A DNA stretch of 36,247 bases from Methanobrevibacter sp. (GTDB lineage Archaea > Methanobacteriota > Methanobacteria > Methanobacteriales > Methanobacteriaceae): assembly GCF_017468685.1 (NCBI RefSeq), contig NZ_JAFUHT010000048.1, positions 1 through 36,247 of the forward strand, written 5' to 3'. A program made the translations under genes and the position numbers. This document shows positions 8,193-16,363 of the stretch, piece after piece (the first letter of the stretch is position 1; the number at the start of each line of letters is the position of its first letter). Below the pieces are notes generated by a model, which searched no databases, was not told where the DNA came from, and worked only from the letters and a program-made list of their open reading frames with translations.

Positions 8193-9206
8193 CTATTTGG
8201 TTTTGTAGAAACTCCAGATTAAATCAAGTGCTTCGCCGGGTTCAAGTGCACCTGAACGTGTTTCCCTAAGTATTCTCTGTATGGAAAATTTCTTCATATG
8301 AGGGAATTTTCTGTGAACCTCATATAATAGTGGACAGCCAAATCCTTTAAATGTGCTTAAATTATAGTTTTTGATTAAGGATTTTATCTCTTGTTTGCCA
8401 ACACTTAAACTTGCCGGCAGGTTCAATCGATATAATGAATCTTCCTGTAAATTTATGCATTGACTACCGGTTGCAAGCATATCACCAAAGATAATTATAG
8501 GTATTTCATTATCTTTTGCATATTGCTTAACCAGGTTGCCCGTATTTTTAGAGCATCTGCCACACGGATGAACATTTCCTGAGAATGCTTCAGAGACAAC
8601 CTCAGAATAATCTGTTCCAATGTATTCATGTTTAACATCTAATGATTCAGTAACAATTTTAATATTCTTTTTAAATTGATTAGGCAAAATTATTGTTCCA
8701 GGATCAATTGTAACTGCAATTGGATTGAATCCTAATTTTTTAGCTAAAATTAGTGAAAAACTGCTGTCAACACCACCAGATAATGCTACAACTGCTTCAA
8801 TTTTTTTAGATTCATTATATTCATGCTCTTTAAAATAATTGTCAAAATTAAAACTATAAATATTATCCAATTTATAATCAATTGTTTTTTCAAGATTTTT
8901 TAGTCCCACTAGGTTTAAATCAAGATTACTGATTGTTTTTTTAGAAAGTTTTAGTTTATAATTCTTGTTTAAAAAATCTCCATAAGATTCGACATGTATA
9001 CTGTCTAAGCCTAACTTTTCTCTGAGTTTTCCAACAACCCATCCTCCTTTACCTATGATTGCTGATTTATCAGGACGGTCTTCTGTAATGATCCATAGTT
9101 CGTTATTTTTAAAGTAGATTTCTTCAATGAAGATATTTACTTTGTCATGTCCGATTTCTTCACGTATTGTGTTAATTTCTTTTAATAGGAATTCTTTAGA
9201 ATACAT
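8193..9206 (-). CDS. KH-domain PP-loop ATPase, candidate RNA thiolation or modification enzyme
   Basis: The 337-residue protein joins two recognisable parts. Residues 1-75 look like a KH RNA-binding domain with the GxxG loop IIGKGGWVVGKL at 50-61. Residues 135-330 are a PP-loop adenylating ATPase with SGGVDS at 143-148, HPCGRC (Cys215, Cys218) and further cysteines near 250 and 293. Enzymes of the PP-loop group with CxxC pairs (TtuA/NcsA, TtcA) thiolate tRNA bases, and the fused KH domain suggests an RNA substrate. The substrate is not known to me. A TATA-like AATAATATAAC about 20 bases upstream and no ribosome binding site suggest leaderless translation. Confidence 0.85.
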   Translation of the reverse strand: MYSKEFLLKEINTIREEIGHDKVNIFIEEIYFKNNELWIITEDRPDKSAIIGKGGWVVGKLREKLGLDSIHVESYGDFLNKNYKLKLSKKTISNLDLNLVGLKNLEKTIDYKLDNIYSFNFDNYFKEHEYNESKKIEAVVALSGGVDSSFSLILAKKLGFNPIAVTIDPGTIILPNQFKKNIKIVTESLDVKHEYIGTDYSEVVSEAFSGNVHPCGRCSKNTGNLVKQYAKDNEIPIIIFGDMLATGSQCINLQEDSLYRLNLPASLSVGKQEIKSLIKNYNLSTFKGFGCPLLYEVHRKFPHMKKFSIQRILRETRSGALEPGEALDLIWSFYKTK

Positions 9207-9276
9207 TTATATCAAGTGTTATATTATTCTTTGATTTAATTAAAGCTTTGTAAAAAAAGTAAGTGGTGATGTAATA

Positions 9277-9720
9277 TTATTCTTCAACTAATTTGAAAAG
9301 TAGTCTTTTAAGAAGTCTGATTTCATCTTCGCTAAAATTTGAAGTGGCTTCAATTTCCCAACTGTGTATTATTTCAATCAGTTCATCTGTTTTTTCAATG
9401 CCTTTTTCGGTTATTTCCACTATTTTTTTGCGTCTGTTGCTTGGATCTTCTCGTCTGGTGATGTATCCACAATCTTCGAATTTTCTTAAAAGTTTAGCAG
9501 TATAACCTTCGCTGACTTTAAATAATTCAACCAAGTCTTTTTGTGTAGGTTTGTCGTTGAATCTAATCCTTACTAAAAATGGAAATTCTGTTCTTGTAAT
9601 ATTTTCATCGTTGAATGTTTCATTAAGGTATTTTCCGAAATTTGAAACCATTTCTTCAACATAATGGTAAATAAAAATGTTTTCTGCATTGTCTTTTTGA
9701 AATTGGCTTGGTAATGTCAT
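9277..9720 (-). CDS. MarR-family transcriptional regulator
   Basis: The 147-residue protein has the MarR winged-helix fold: a dimerisation helix (residues 15-40), a helix-turn-helix around 56-82 (TQKDLVELFKVSEGYTAKLL) and the wing RREDPSNRRKKIVEIT near 97-112. Such proteins usually repress neighbouring genes and release DNA on binding small aromatic or oxidising ligands. It diverges from the first aldo/keto reductase gene across 105 bases, so those genes are its likely targets. Its promoter appears leaderless, with the TATA-like AATATTTATAATT about 20 bases from the ATG. Confidence 0.92.
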   Translation of the reverse strand: MTLPSQFQKDNAENIFIYHYVEEMVSNFGKYLNETFNDENITRTEFPFLVRIRFNDKPTQKDLVELFKVSEGYTAKLLRKFEDCGYITRREDPSNRRKKIVEITEKGIEKTDELIEIIHSWEIEATSNFSEDEIRLLKRLLFKLVEE

Positions 9721-9783
9721 GGTAAATAATTTATTGTTTTAATTATAAATATTTTTATTAGATAACTCTTTCATTAGGAAAGA

Positions 9784-9792
9784 TTTATATAA
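9784..9792 (+). promoter_or_regulatory. TATA box of the aldo/keto reductase gene
   Basis: TTTATATAA lies about 35 bases upstream of the ATG at 9826. GAGGTGAT at 9814-9821 is the ribosome binding site. The AATATT-TAAAAT-AATATT inverted repeat at 9791-9808 directly after the TATA box is a possible operator for the divergent MarR protein. Confidence 0.55.
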
Positions 9793-9825
9793 TATTTAAA
9801 ATAATATTCTAATTGAGGTGATAAA

Positions 9826-10671
9826 ATGGAATATGTAAAATTATCAAATGATGTGGAAATTCCACAATTAGGATTCGGTGTATTTCAAATACCTCCGGAA
9901 GAAACAAAAGATGTAGTAAAAAAAGCAATAGAAGTAGGATACAGACACTTTGATACTGCACAAGCATATTTCAATGAATCAGAAATCGGTGAAGCAATAA
10001 AAGAATCCGGAATTGCAAGAGAAGAATTGTTCATAACAACCAAAGTATGGGTTGATTCATATGGATATGAAGAAACCAAAAAAGCATTTCAGGAATCTCT
10101 AGATAAATTACAAACTGATTACATTGATTTATACTTATTGCATCAATGTATGGGTGATGTATACTCAACCTGGAGAGCACTGGAAGATTTATATGATGAA
10201 GGAAAAATCAAGGCAATAGGAGTATGCAACTTCACACAAGGAAGATTTGCAGACCTGTCCCTACATTCAAGAATTCCACCAATGGTAAATCAAATTGAAG
10301 TAAATCCATTCTATCAACAGGAAGGAACAGTTGAATTCCATGCAAAATATAATGCAGCAGTTGAAGCATGGGGACCACTTGCAGAAGGAAAGGACGGAAT
10401 ATTCACAAACCCAATTTTAGTGGGAATCGGTGAAAAATATGATAAATCCGCAGCACAGGTAATATTGAGATGGTTAATCCAAAGGGGAATAATTGTATTT
10501 CCAAAATCAACCAAAGAATCCAGAATGATTGAAAATGCAGATCTGTTTGATTTTGAATTGTCTGATGAAGATATGGAAAAAATCAAAGAGTTAGAAACTG
10601 GTGTTCCAATAGTTGAAGTTGACAATCCAAACTTCGTTGAATTTGTAGCATCAATGAGCACCCAACAATAG
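9826..10671 (+). CDS. Aldo/keto reductase
   Basis: The 281-residue protein is an NADPH-type aldo/keto reductase barrel. The catalytic tetrad is intact: Asp43 and Tyr48 in DTAQAYFNE, Lys73 in TTKVW and His106 in LLHQ. The coenzyme end is seen as PKSTKESRMIEN near residue 228. Length is normal for the 2,5-diketogluconate-reductase-like group. Its substrate is unknown. It is the first of three reductase genes next to a MarR regulator, and is closed by its own hairpin terminator. Confidence 0.95.
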   Translation: MEYVKLSNDVEIPQLGFGVFQIPPEETKDVVKKAIEVGYRHFDTAQAYFNESEIGEAIKESGIAREELFITTKVWVDSYGYEETKKAFQESLDKLQTDYIDLYLLHQCMGDVYSTWRALEDLYDEGKIKAIGVCNFTQGRFADLSLHSRIPPMVNQIEVNPFYQQEGTVEFHAKYNAAVEAWGPLAEGKDGIFTNPILVGIGEKYDKSAAQVILRWLIQRGIIVFPKSTKESRMIENADLFDFELSDEDMEKIKELETGVPIVEVDNPNFVEFVASMSTQQ

Positions 10672-10702
10672 GATATTTTTTCAAATATCCATTACTTTTT
10701 TT
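10671..10702 (+). terminator. Perfect 8-bp hairpin plus T7 at the reductase stop
   Basis: GGATATTT (10671-10678) pairs with AAATATCC (10683-10690) over a TTTC loop. The stem starts at the last base of the TAG stop. A T7 run follows at 10696-10702. This separates the first reductase from the next gene, which has its own TATA box. Confidence 0.75.
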
Positions 10703-10710
10703 AATTTTAA

Positions 10711-10719
10711 ATTATATAC
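10711..10719 (+). promoter_or_regulatory. TATA box of the iron-sulfur aldo/keto reductase gene
   Basis: ATTATATAC lies about 35 bases upstream of the ATG at 10750 and just after the preceding terminator. GAGGG at 10739-10743 is the ribosome binding site, six bases from that ATG and only three from the in-frame TTG at 10747. Confidence 0.55.
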
Positions 10720-10749
10720 TATTTCTATAATAATTTTTGAGGGAATTTG

Positions 10750-11898
10750 ATGGAATATAGGACATTAGGTAAAACTGGAATAAAAGTATCTGAAATTGCA
10801 TTTGGTGCTGAATTTCTAGTTCAAAGACCATATGAAGATACAGAAGAACTAATCAAAGCATGTGAAGAAAATGGCATCAACTTTGTAGACTGCTGGATGA
10901 GTGAACCGGATGTGCGCTCACATCTGGGTCGTGCAATAAAGGACAATCGTGAAAATTGGGTAATACAGGGCCACATCGGATCAACCTGGCAGAATGAACA
11001 ATACGTCAGAACACGTGATATGGATAAGGTCATACCTGCATTTGAAGATTTTATGGAAAGATTCCAGATAGATACACTTGACTTTGGTATGATTCACTAT
11101 GTTGACCAAATCGAGGATTATGATGAAATAATGAACGGTCCCTTTATCGAATATGTCCGTAAACTGAAAGAAGACGGAACAATCGCTCATATCGGTTTAA
11201 GCACACACAATCCTGACATCGGACTTTTAGCGGCAAAAAACCCTGAAATCGAACTGCTAATGTTTTCAATAAACCCTGCATATGACATGTTCGGATCCAT
11301 GCCTGATATAGAAGAGTACAGAAAAGAAGATGCCTATGATGATTCCATGTTTGGTTTAAATCCTCAAAGAGCAGAAATTTATGAATTATGTGAAAAAAAT
11401 GGAACAGCATTAACAGTAATGAAAGGATTTGCAGGTGGAAACTTGCTGTCAGATGAAACTTCACCATTTGGAGTGGCTTTAACACCAATTCAATGTATAC
11501 ATTATTGCCTGGAGCAAAAAGGAGTATCAAGCATATTTGTCGGTGTTAAAACTCCAGAAGAATTGATGGAATCCTTAAAATACTGTGATGCAAGTGAAGC
11601 CGAAAAGGATTATGCAGAAACTTTAAAGAATGCACCAAAACACTCATTTGAAGGACAATGCACATATTGTGGACATTGTCAGCCATGTACTTCTGAAATA
11701 GACATTGCAATGGTGAACAAATTGTTTGATTTGGCTAAAAACCATGATGAAGTACCAGCAAGCGTACAGGAACACTATAATAATTTAAAATACAATGCAA
11801 CTGACTGCATAGCATGCGGTGACTGCGAACCGCGCTGCCCATTCAATGTTCATATAGTTGACGTAATGCTGGATGCACAGGACTTATTCGGATTTTAG
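10750..11898 (+). CDS. Aldo/keto reductase-like protein with C-terminal iron-sulfur domain
   Basis: The 382-residue protein fuses an aldo/keto reductase barrel (residues 1-280) to a ferredoxin-like tail. The tail has CTYCGHCQPC near residue 304 and CIACGDCEPRCP near residue 354; the second is a classic [4Fe-4S] motif and the first has shorter spacing. The barrel keeps a His in DFGMIHYVDQ. The usual DTAxxYG segment instead reads VDCWMSEPD, and the usual TKV strand reads IQGHIG, so the catalytic Tyr and Lys appear lost. Electron transfer or a ferredoxin-linked reaction is plausible. An in-frame TTG three bases upstream of the ATG is possible, but spacing to GAGGG favours the ATG. Confidence 0.9.
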   Translation: MEYRTLGKTGIKVSEIAFGAEFLVQRPYEDTEELIKACEENGINFVDCWMSEPDVRSHLGRAIKDNRENWVIQGHIGSTWQNEQYVRTRDMDKVIPAFEDFMERFQIDTLDFGMIHYVDQIEDYDEIMNGPFIEYVRKLKEDGTIAHIGLSTHNPDIGLLAAKNPEIELLMFSINPAYDMFGSMPDIEEYRKEDAYDDSMFGLNPQRAEIYELCEKNGTALTVMKGFAGGNLLSDETSPFGVALTPIQCIHYCLEQKGVSSIFVGVKTPEELMESLKYCDASEAEKDYAETLKNAPKHSFEGQCTYCGHCQPCTSEIDIAMVNKLFDLAKNHDEVPASVQEHYNNLKYNATDCIACGDCEPRCPFNVHIVDVMLDAQDLFGF

Positions 11899-11906
11899 GT
11901 GATATG

Positions 11907-12767
11907 ATGCAATACTTGACATTAAACAATGGAGTAAAAATGCCAATTTTAGGATTTGGAGTATATCAAATCCCACAGGAAGAAACAAAACAAGCAGTAC
12001 TTGATGCAATTGATGCAGGATACAGATCAATTGACACTGCACAAAGCTACTTTAATGAAAAGCAAGTTGGTGAAGCAATTGCTGAATGTGGAGTTCCACG
12101 TGAAGAATTATTCATTACAACAAAAGTATGGATTGAAAACTATGGATATGACAAATGCAAAGCATCAGTTTTAGAATCCCTTGAAAAATTGGGACTGGAT
12201 TACATTGACTTGGTATTGTTGCACCAGCCATTTTCAGATTACTATGGAGCTTACAGGGCACTTGAAGACTTGTACGAAGAAGGAATTATAAAAGCAATTG
12301 GTGTTTCTAACTTCTATCCTGACAGGTTAACTGACATCTGCTTATTTGAGCGTAAGGTTATTCCTGCAGTCAACCAAGTTGAAACCAATCCATTCAATGC
12401 CCAATATTCTGCACAGGCAAACATGGAGAAAAATGGAGTTCAAATCGCAGCATGGGCACCGTTCGGAGAAGGAATGCAGGGAATGTTCACCAATGAAACA
12501 CTGGTTAAAATAGGTGAAAAACATGGAAAAACTGCAGCACAAGTAATATTGAGATGGTTAATTGACAGAAGCGTAATTGTCTTGTGCAAATCAACTCACA
12601 AAGAAAGAATGGAAGAAAACATTGATGTATTTGACTTCGCATTGGATGAGGAAGACATGCTGGAAATAATGAAATTGGATAAATCAGAAAGCATGTTCTT
12701 TGACCATGCCGACCCGGAAATGGTCGAATGGTTTGATGAAATGATTGAAGTTAGGAAAAATCAGTAA
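11907..12767 (+). CDS. Aldo/keto reductase
   Basis: The third reductase of the cluster has 286 residues and is close to the first in sequence and length. The tetrad is complete: Asp43 and Tyr48 in DTAQSYFNE, Lys73 in TTKVW and His106 in LLHQ. Two ATG codons are adjacent at 11904 and 11907. GGTG at 11898-11901 is five bases from the second, which also matches the start of the sister protein. Eight bases separate it from the iron-sulfur reductase stop, so these two are co-transcribed. A hairpin with T-run lies about 20 bases past its stop. Confidence 0.94.
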   Translation: MQYLTLNNGVKMPILGFGVYQIPQEETKQAVLDAIDAGYRSIDTAQSYFNEKQVGEAIAECGVPREELFITTKVWIENYGYDKCKASVLESLEKLGLDYIDLVLLHQPFSDYYGAYRALEDLYEEGIIKAIGVSNFYPDRLTDICLFERKVIPAVNQVETNPFNAQYSAQANMEKNGVQIAAWAPFGEGMQGMFTNETLVKIGEKHGKTAAQVILRWLIDRSVIVLCKSTHKERMEENIDVFDFALDEEDMLEIMKLDKSESMFFDHADPEMVEWFDEMIEVRKNQ

Positions 12768-12788
12768 AGAGCTGATTTGAAACAGAAG

Positions 12789-12814
12789 GAATGGTGATTC
12801 ATCATTTCTTTTTT
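12789..12814 (+). terminator. Hairpin plus T6 after the reductase genes
   Basis: AATGGTG (12790-12796) pairs with CATCATT (12800-12806) over an ATT loop, with one G-T wobble inside. A TCTTTTTT stretch follows. It separates the reductase pair from the sulfhydrylase gene, which has its own TATA box. Confidence 0.65.
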
Positions 12815-12823
12815 AATATTAAA

Positions 12824-12832
12824 TTTAATATA
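12824..12832 (+). promoter_or_regulatory. TATA box of the sulfhydrylase gene
   Basis: TTTAATATA lies about 26 bases upstream of the ATG at 12854. That spacing puts the transcript start at or just before the initiation codon, and no ribosome binding site is visible, so a leaderless mRNA is likely. Confidence 0.5.
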
Positions 12833-12853
12833 CTATTTTTTACATATAGTCAT

Positions 12854-14149
12854 ATGATTATTATGGCGTATGAAATTAAAAACAAAAAGAACATATCAAC
12901 AATTGGAGTGCATGCTGGCCAAGAAGAAGTTGATGAAACCGGCTCAAGAGTTACTCCAATCTATCAGACAACATCTTATGTATTTGACACTCCTGAACAG
13001 GCTGCAAATAGATTTGCACTTAAGGAAGGAGGAAACATTTATACAAGATTGACAAACCCTACAACTGAAGCCTTTGAAAAAAGAATGGCTGCAATTGAAG
13101 GTGGAACTGCAGCTTATGCTACTGCTTCCGGAATGTCTGCTATTTTTTATACAATCATCAACCTGACACAGGTTGGAGACAATATCGTTTCAGCAGATAA
13201 CCTATATGGCGGAACTTATGAACTGTTTGAAAACACATTGGAGGAATTGGGTCGTAGTGTAACATTTGTCGATTCACAGTCTCCAGAGGAGTTTGAAGCA
13301 GCAATTGATGAGAAAACTCGTGCTATTTATGTGGAGTCAATTGGTAATCCGAAATTGGATATTCCTGATTTTGACAGAATCTCTGAAATCGCCCATTCAC
13401 ATGGAATTCCTTTAATTGCAGACAATACTGTTGGTATTGGTTCTGTAAGGCCATTTGACCATGGGGCAGATATAATTTCTTCATCTGCAACAAAATATAT
13501 TGGTGGTCATGGTACTACTCTCGGCGGAATCATCATTGAAAAGGGTGATTTTGACTGGATGAACGGCAAATTTCCAACATTATCTGAACCTGATGCTACA
13601 TATAACGGTCTTGTTTTTGCCGAAACTTTTGGTGAAGCTGCATTTACTACAAGAATTCGTGCAGTTATTGGAAGAGATACCGGTGCAGTGCCTTCTCCAT
13701 TCGGATCATTTTTACTTTTACAAGGTTTGGAAACTCTTGGTTTGAGAATTGAAAGACATGCTTCAAATGCAATGGCAGTTGCTGAGTTTTTAGAGGCACA
13801 TCCTAAAGTAGCTTGGGTAACATATTCCGGCCTTGAATCCTCACCAAACCATGAAGTGGCTAAAAAATATGCTGAAAAAGGTTATGGTGGAATTGTTTCA
13901 TTTGGACTTAAGGCAGGTTATGATGGAGCTTTAAAATTCATTGAAAATGTTGAATTATTATCATTTTTAGCTAATATCGGTGATGCAAAATCTCTTGTTG
14001 TGCATCCTGCATCTACTACTCATTCTCAATTAACTGAAGAACAACAGTTATCCACTGGTGTAACACCAGATTTAATCAGATTCTCTGTAGGAATTGAGGA
14101 TATTGAAGATATTTTAGCTGATGTAAGTCAGGCTTTAGATAAAATTTAA
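12854..14149 (+). CDS. O-acetylhomoserine sulfhydrylase-like PLP enzyme (Cys/Met metabolism family)
   Basis: This is a member of the cystathionine gamma-synthase/O-acetylhomoserine sulfhydrylase family. Counting from the ATG at 12863, Lys211 in SSSATKYIGGH is the likely PLP lysine. Also visible are YTRLTNPT near residue 60, the ATASGMSA cofactor loop near 86, and SLVVHPASTTHSQL near the C-terminus. It would make homocysteine or cysteine by sulfhydrylation. The in-frame opening extends upstream to 12791, but that stretch crosses the TATA box. Start codons at 12854 and 12863 are both possible; the promoter position favours a leaderless start at 12854. Confidence 0.9.
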   Translation: MIIMAYEIKNKKNISTIGVHAGQEEVDETGSRVTPIYQTTSYVFDTPEQAANRFALKEGGNIYTRLTNPTTEAFEKRMAAIEGGTAAYATASGMSAIFYTIINLTQVGDNIVSADNLYGGTYELFENTLEELGRSVTFVDSQSPEEFEAAIDEKTRAIYVESIGNPKLDIPDFDRISEIAHSHGIPLIADNTVGIGSVRPFDHGADIISSSATKYIGGHGTTLGGIIIEKGDFDWMNGKFPTLSEPDATYNGLVFAETFGEAAFTTRIRAVIGRDTGAVPSPFGSFLLLQGLETLGLRIERHASNAMAVAEFLEAHPKVAWVTYSGLESSPNHEVAKKYAEKGYGGIVSFGLKAGYDGALKFIENVELLSFLANIGDAKSLVVHPASTTHSQLTEEQQLSTGVTPDLIRFSVGIEDIEDILADVSQALDKI

Positions 14150-14221
14150 TTATTTTATCTAATTTTTTAATTAAAAAGTTTTTTAACTTTTAAAATTAAA
14201 TATAATATTATTGGTGATATG

Positions 14222-14704
14222 ATGGATTTTGATGAAAGACGTATCGACTTAGTTAAGACTTCTATTAAAAATGTGAACTCCGGTCAGAAAATTATTTCTA
14301 AAGTATTGGATAATAAAATTCATGTGCACTGGCCAAAAGAGGATGAGTATTTGGGAAATGAATCTATTTATGATCATTTAACCTGTGATGATGCTAACTG
14401 GTCTTATGTAGAAGGTGAAGAGGTTCTTGTTGAACGCGAAATAGCTGGAGATGGACAGATATCTAGTAAAAATGCCGATGATGTTGAAACTGAAGAGGTT
14501 AAAGTCTTAAAAATTAAGGTTAACACAGGTCTTGATGAAAATCCATTAATTGATTTAGCATTAAATCATCCCGAATCACACGTTAGAATTGCAGCTATTA
14601 AAAAACTCGGTAATGTTCAGGTTTTATCAAGTATCATTGTAAATGATGAGGATAAACAAGTGAAAAAAGCCAGTTTGAATAGATTAGAAGAATTATATAT
14701 TTAA
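14222..14704 (+). CDS. Uncharacterised protein with a C-terminal HEAT-like repeat
   Basis: The 160-residue product starts MDFDERRIDL. The middle (residues 45-95) is acidic and probably irregular. Residues 105-160 (NPLIDLALNHPESHVRIAAIKKL and the following helix pair) resemble a HEAT-type repeat, a protein-binding scaffold. An upstream ATG at 14219 is adjacent, but GGTG at 14213-14216 is better spaced from 14222. A TATA-like AAATATAATATT is about 20 bases upstream. I do not recognise the family. Confidence 0.75.
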   Translation: MDFDERRIDLVKTSIKNVNSGQKIISKVLDNKIHVHWPKEDEYLGNESIYDHLTCDDANWSYVEGEEVLVEREIAGDGQISSKNADDVETEEVKVLKIKVNTGLDENPLIDLALNHPESHVRIAAIKKLGNVQVLSSIIVNDEDKQVKKASLNRLEELYI

Positions 14705-14711
14705 TATAATA

Positions 14712-15041
14712 TTATTTTCTTTCGTGAAGTTTATCCAATATTTCTAATTGGTATGCTTTGATTTTAGAATCATCAGTGACGGTTAATAATTCATCAAAAC
14801 ATGTTAATGAGTCTTCTAGTTTGTTCATCATTCTTAAAATGAGAGCTTTATTAAAAAGTGAATAATAATATGTATTTTCAATCTCTAAACACCGGTCAAA
14901 ACATTGAATCGCTTTTTCATATTCATCAAAGATAACTAATATGCAGCCTTTCTGATTAATGGCATCAATTTCTTCTTTATCATTTTCCAGGATTTGATTA
15001 ATTATTTTTAATGATTGCTCTGGATTTTCTTCAATTAGCAA
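14712..15041 (-). CDS. Small TPR-repeat protein, start uncertain
   Basis: The 109-residue product is made of about three TPR helix pairs (IDAINQKGCILVIFDEYEKA, YYYSLFNKALILRMMNKLED), a fold that binds other proteins. It converges with the HEAT-like gene, seven bases apart. The only start in range is TTG at 15041. The frame stays open upstream to 15098 without an ATG, and no ribosome binding site is visible. The left end of a dead insertion sequence begins 90 bases upstream, so a 5' truncation is possible. Confidence 0.6.
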   Translation of the reverse strand: MLIEENPEQSLKIINQILENDKEEIDAINQKGCILVIFDEYEKAIQCFDRCLEIENTYYYSLFNKALILRMMNKLEDSLTCFDELLTVTDDSKIKAYQLEILDKLHERK

Positions 15042-15130
15042 TAGTCTTAAGCTTTTTAATTTTAATGGTTTACTTTTGAATTCCTTAATTTTGGAATTTT
15101 AATTTTTAACTCATGATGTAAAATTACTTT

Positions 15131-15147
15131 AGGGGTCTGAATTTTTT
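15131..15147 (+). repeat. Left terminal inverted repeat of the insertion sequence
   Basis: AGGGGTCTGAATTTTTT matches the inverted right end with a single mismatch at the third base. The transposase stop codon lies inside this repeat. Confidence 0.8.
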
Positions 15148-16214
15148 AGTTTTCTGAAAGTTGTTGTATGGCTGTTTTTGAGTTGAATCCTTGTGCTATG
15201 ATTAGTGCTCCTAAAACTACATTTAAATATACAGTTTTTTCTACTGATTTTGGTGTATATTTGTGTATTTCTCTTAAATTTAGTCCTTGTTTGAGTAATT
15301 TGAAGAAATCTTCTATTTTTCCTCGAATTGGTTTGAATTTTTGCCAATTATATAGTCTTTTGAATAATTCGTGTTTAAGTTGTTGTAGAATTGTTTTTCT
15401 GCTAATATTTTCTTTGTTTTCTTAAATATTTGTAATGGGTAGGATAATTGGTCATTGAGCTTTGTTCTTTTGAAATTGTCTTTTGGAAAAATGAAAGGGA
15501 CAATTTTATATTTGCTAATTCCTAATTGGTAGTTTTTATAACTGTAATATCCTTTTGTCAAAGATTAATATGTATCCTTTTTTGATAATTCGTCTTTTTT
15601 GTAGATTTTCCATAATTTCATCGTAAAGTTTTGCATCGTTTGGCGCTCCAGAATGGATTAAAATAGAAACTGGGTTCATACTATCGTAATCAATGATAAC
15701 TGTGCTTCAAATCCTATATAAAATCCTTTAGAGGATGAATATCTCCATTTTAAATTTAAAGTTTTGAGATGTTCTTTTGTCTTTTTATTTCGGTTGAAAT
15801 TAAAATCTAAGTCGATTGGTGTTGCATCAACAATGAAAGTCTTTTTTCCTCTTCTTTTTACCCTATTTTGATGGTTTAATATTCTGTTTAATGCTTTTAA
15901 AAGTTTTTCAGGGTCTTGAAGTGAAAGATTTTTGTAAATTTGATTTACTGTTAAAATTTCTGAAATTTTAAAGTAATTTTGAAGTTTTTTTTAGATTCAA
16001 GTTCATTTAAAATGAATGGAATGTCTAATCCAAAGAACATGCTGATAAATATGATTTTAAATGTTATTATTTGTTTATTTATGTTTTTAAATCCACAGGA
16101 TGCTAAAATTTCAGAAGATTTTCTAGAATCCATAATTTTAAATATTTCTTTCAACAAAGTATAATTTGGGTCTTTAATATCTAAATTTAACCTGTGTTTA
16201 ATTTTTATCGCCAA
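15146..16214 (-). pseudogene. DDE transposase, frameshifted remnant
   Basis: Reading the minus strand with frame changes gives a nearly complete transposase. It runs from MAIKIKHRLNLDIKDP (ATG at 16214) to a C-terminus ending QQLSEN with TAA at 15148-15146. The catalytic residues are still visible: VDATPID (about 15823-15803), FDKGYYS (about 15556) and GKIEDFF (about 15316). At least four frame changes are needed: near 15985 in an A8 run, near 15693, near 15558 in an AAAA run, and near 15385. The gene cannot make a functional protein as written. Two of the four changes sit in homopolymers, so assembly error is a partial alternative. Confidence 0.85.
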
Positions 16215-16363
16215 ATAAATATATGTAACACATATTACTTAAATTTAACGATATTATTGTACCTATTTTTAAAATTAATAATTATTCAATTGTATTTTTA
16301 CAAACTAAAAAAATCATCATCGCAAAATATAAAAATAAGGAAAATTAGAAAGAATTTTCATCA

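Noticed and set aside
12791-12853. Upstream extension of the sulfhydrylase frame
   Set aside because: It overlaps a terminator hairpin and the TATA box, and its product is hydrophobic and unlike the family N-terminus.
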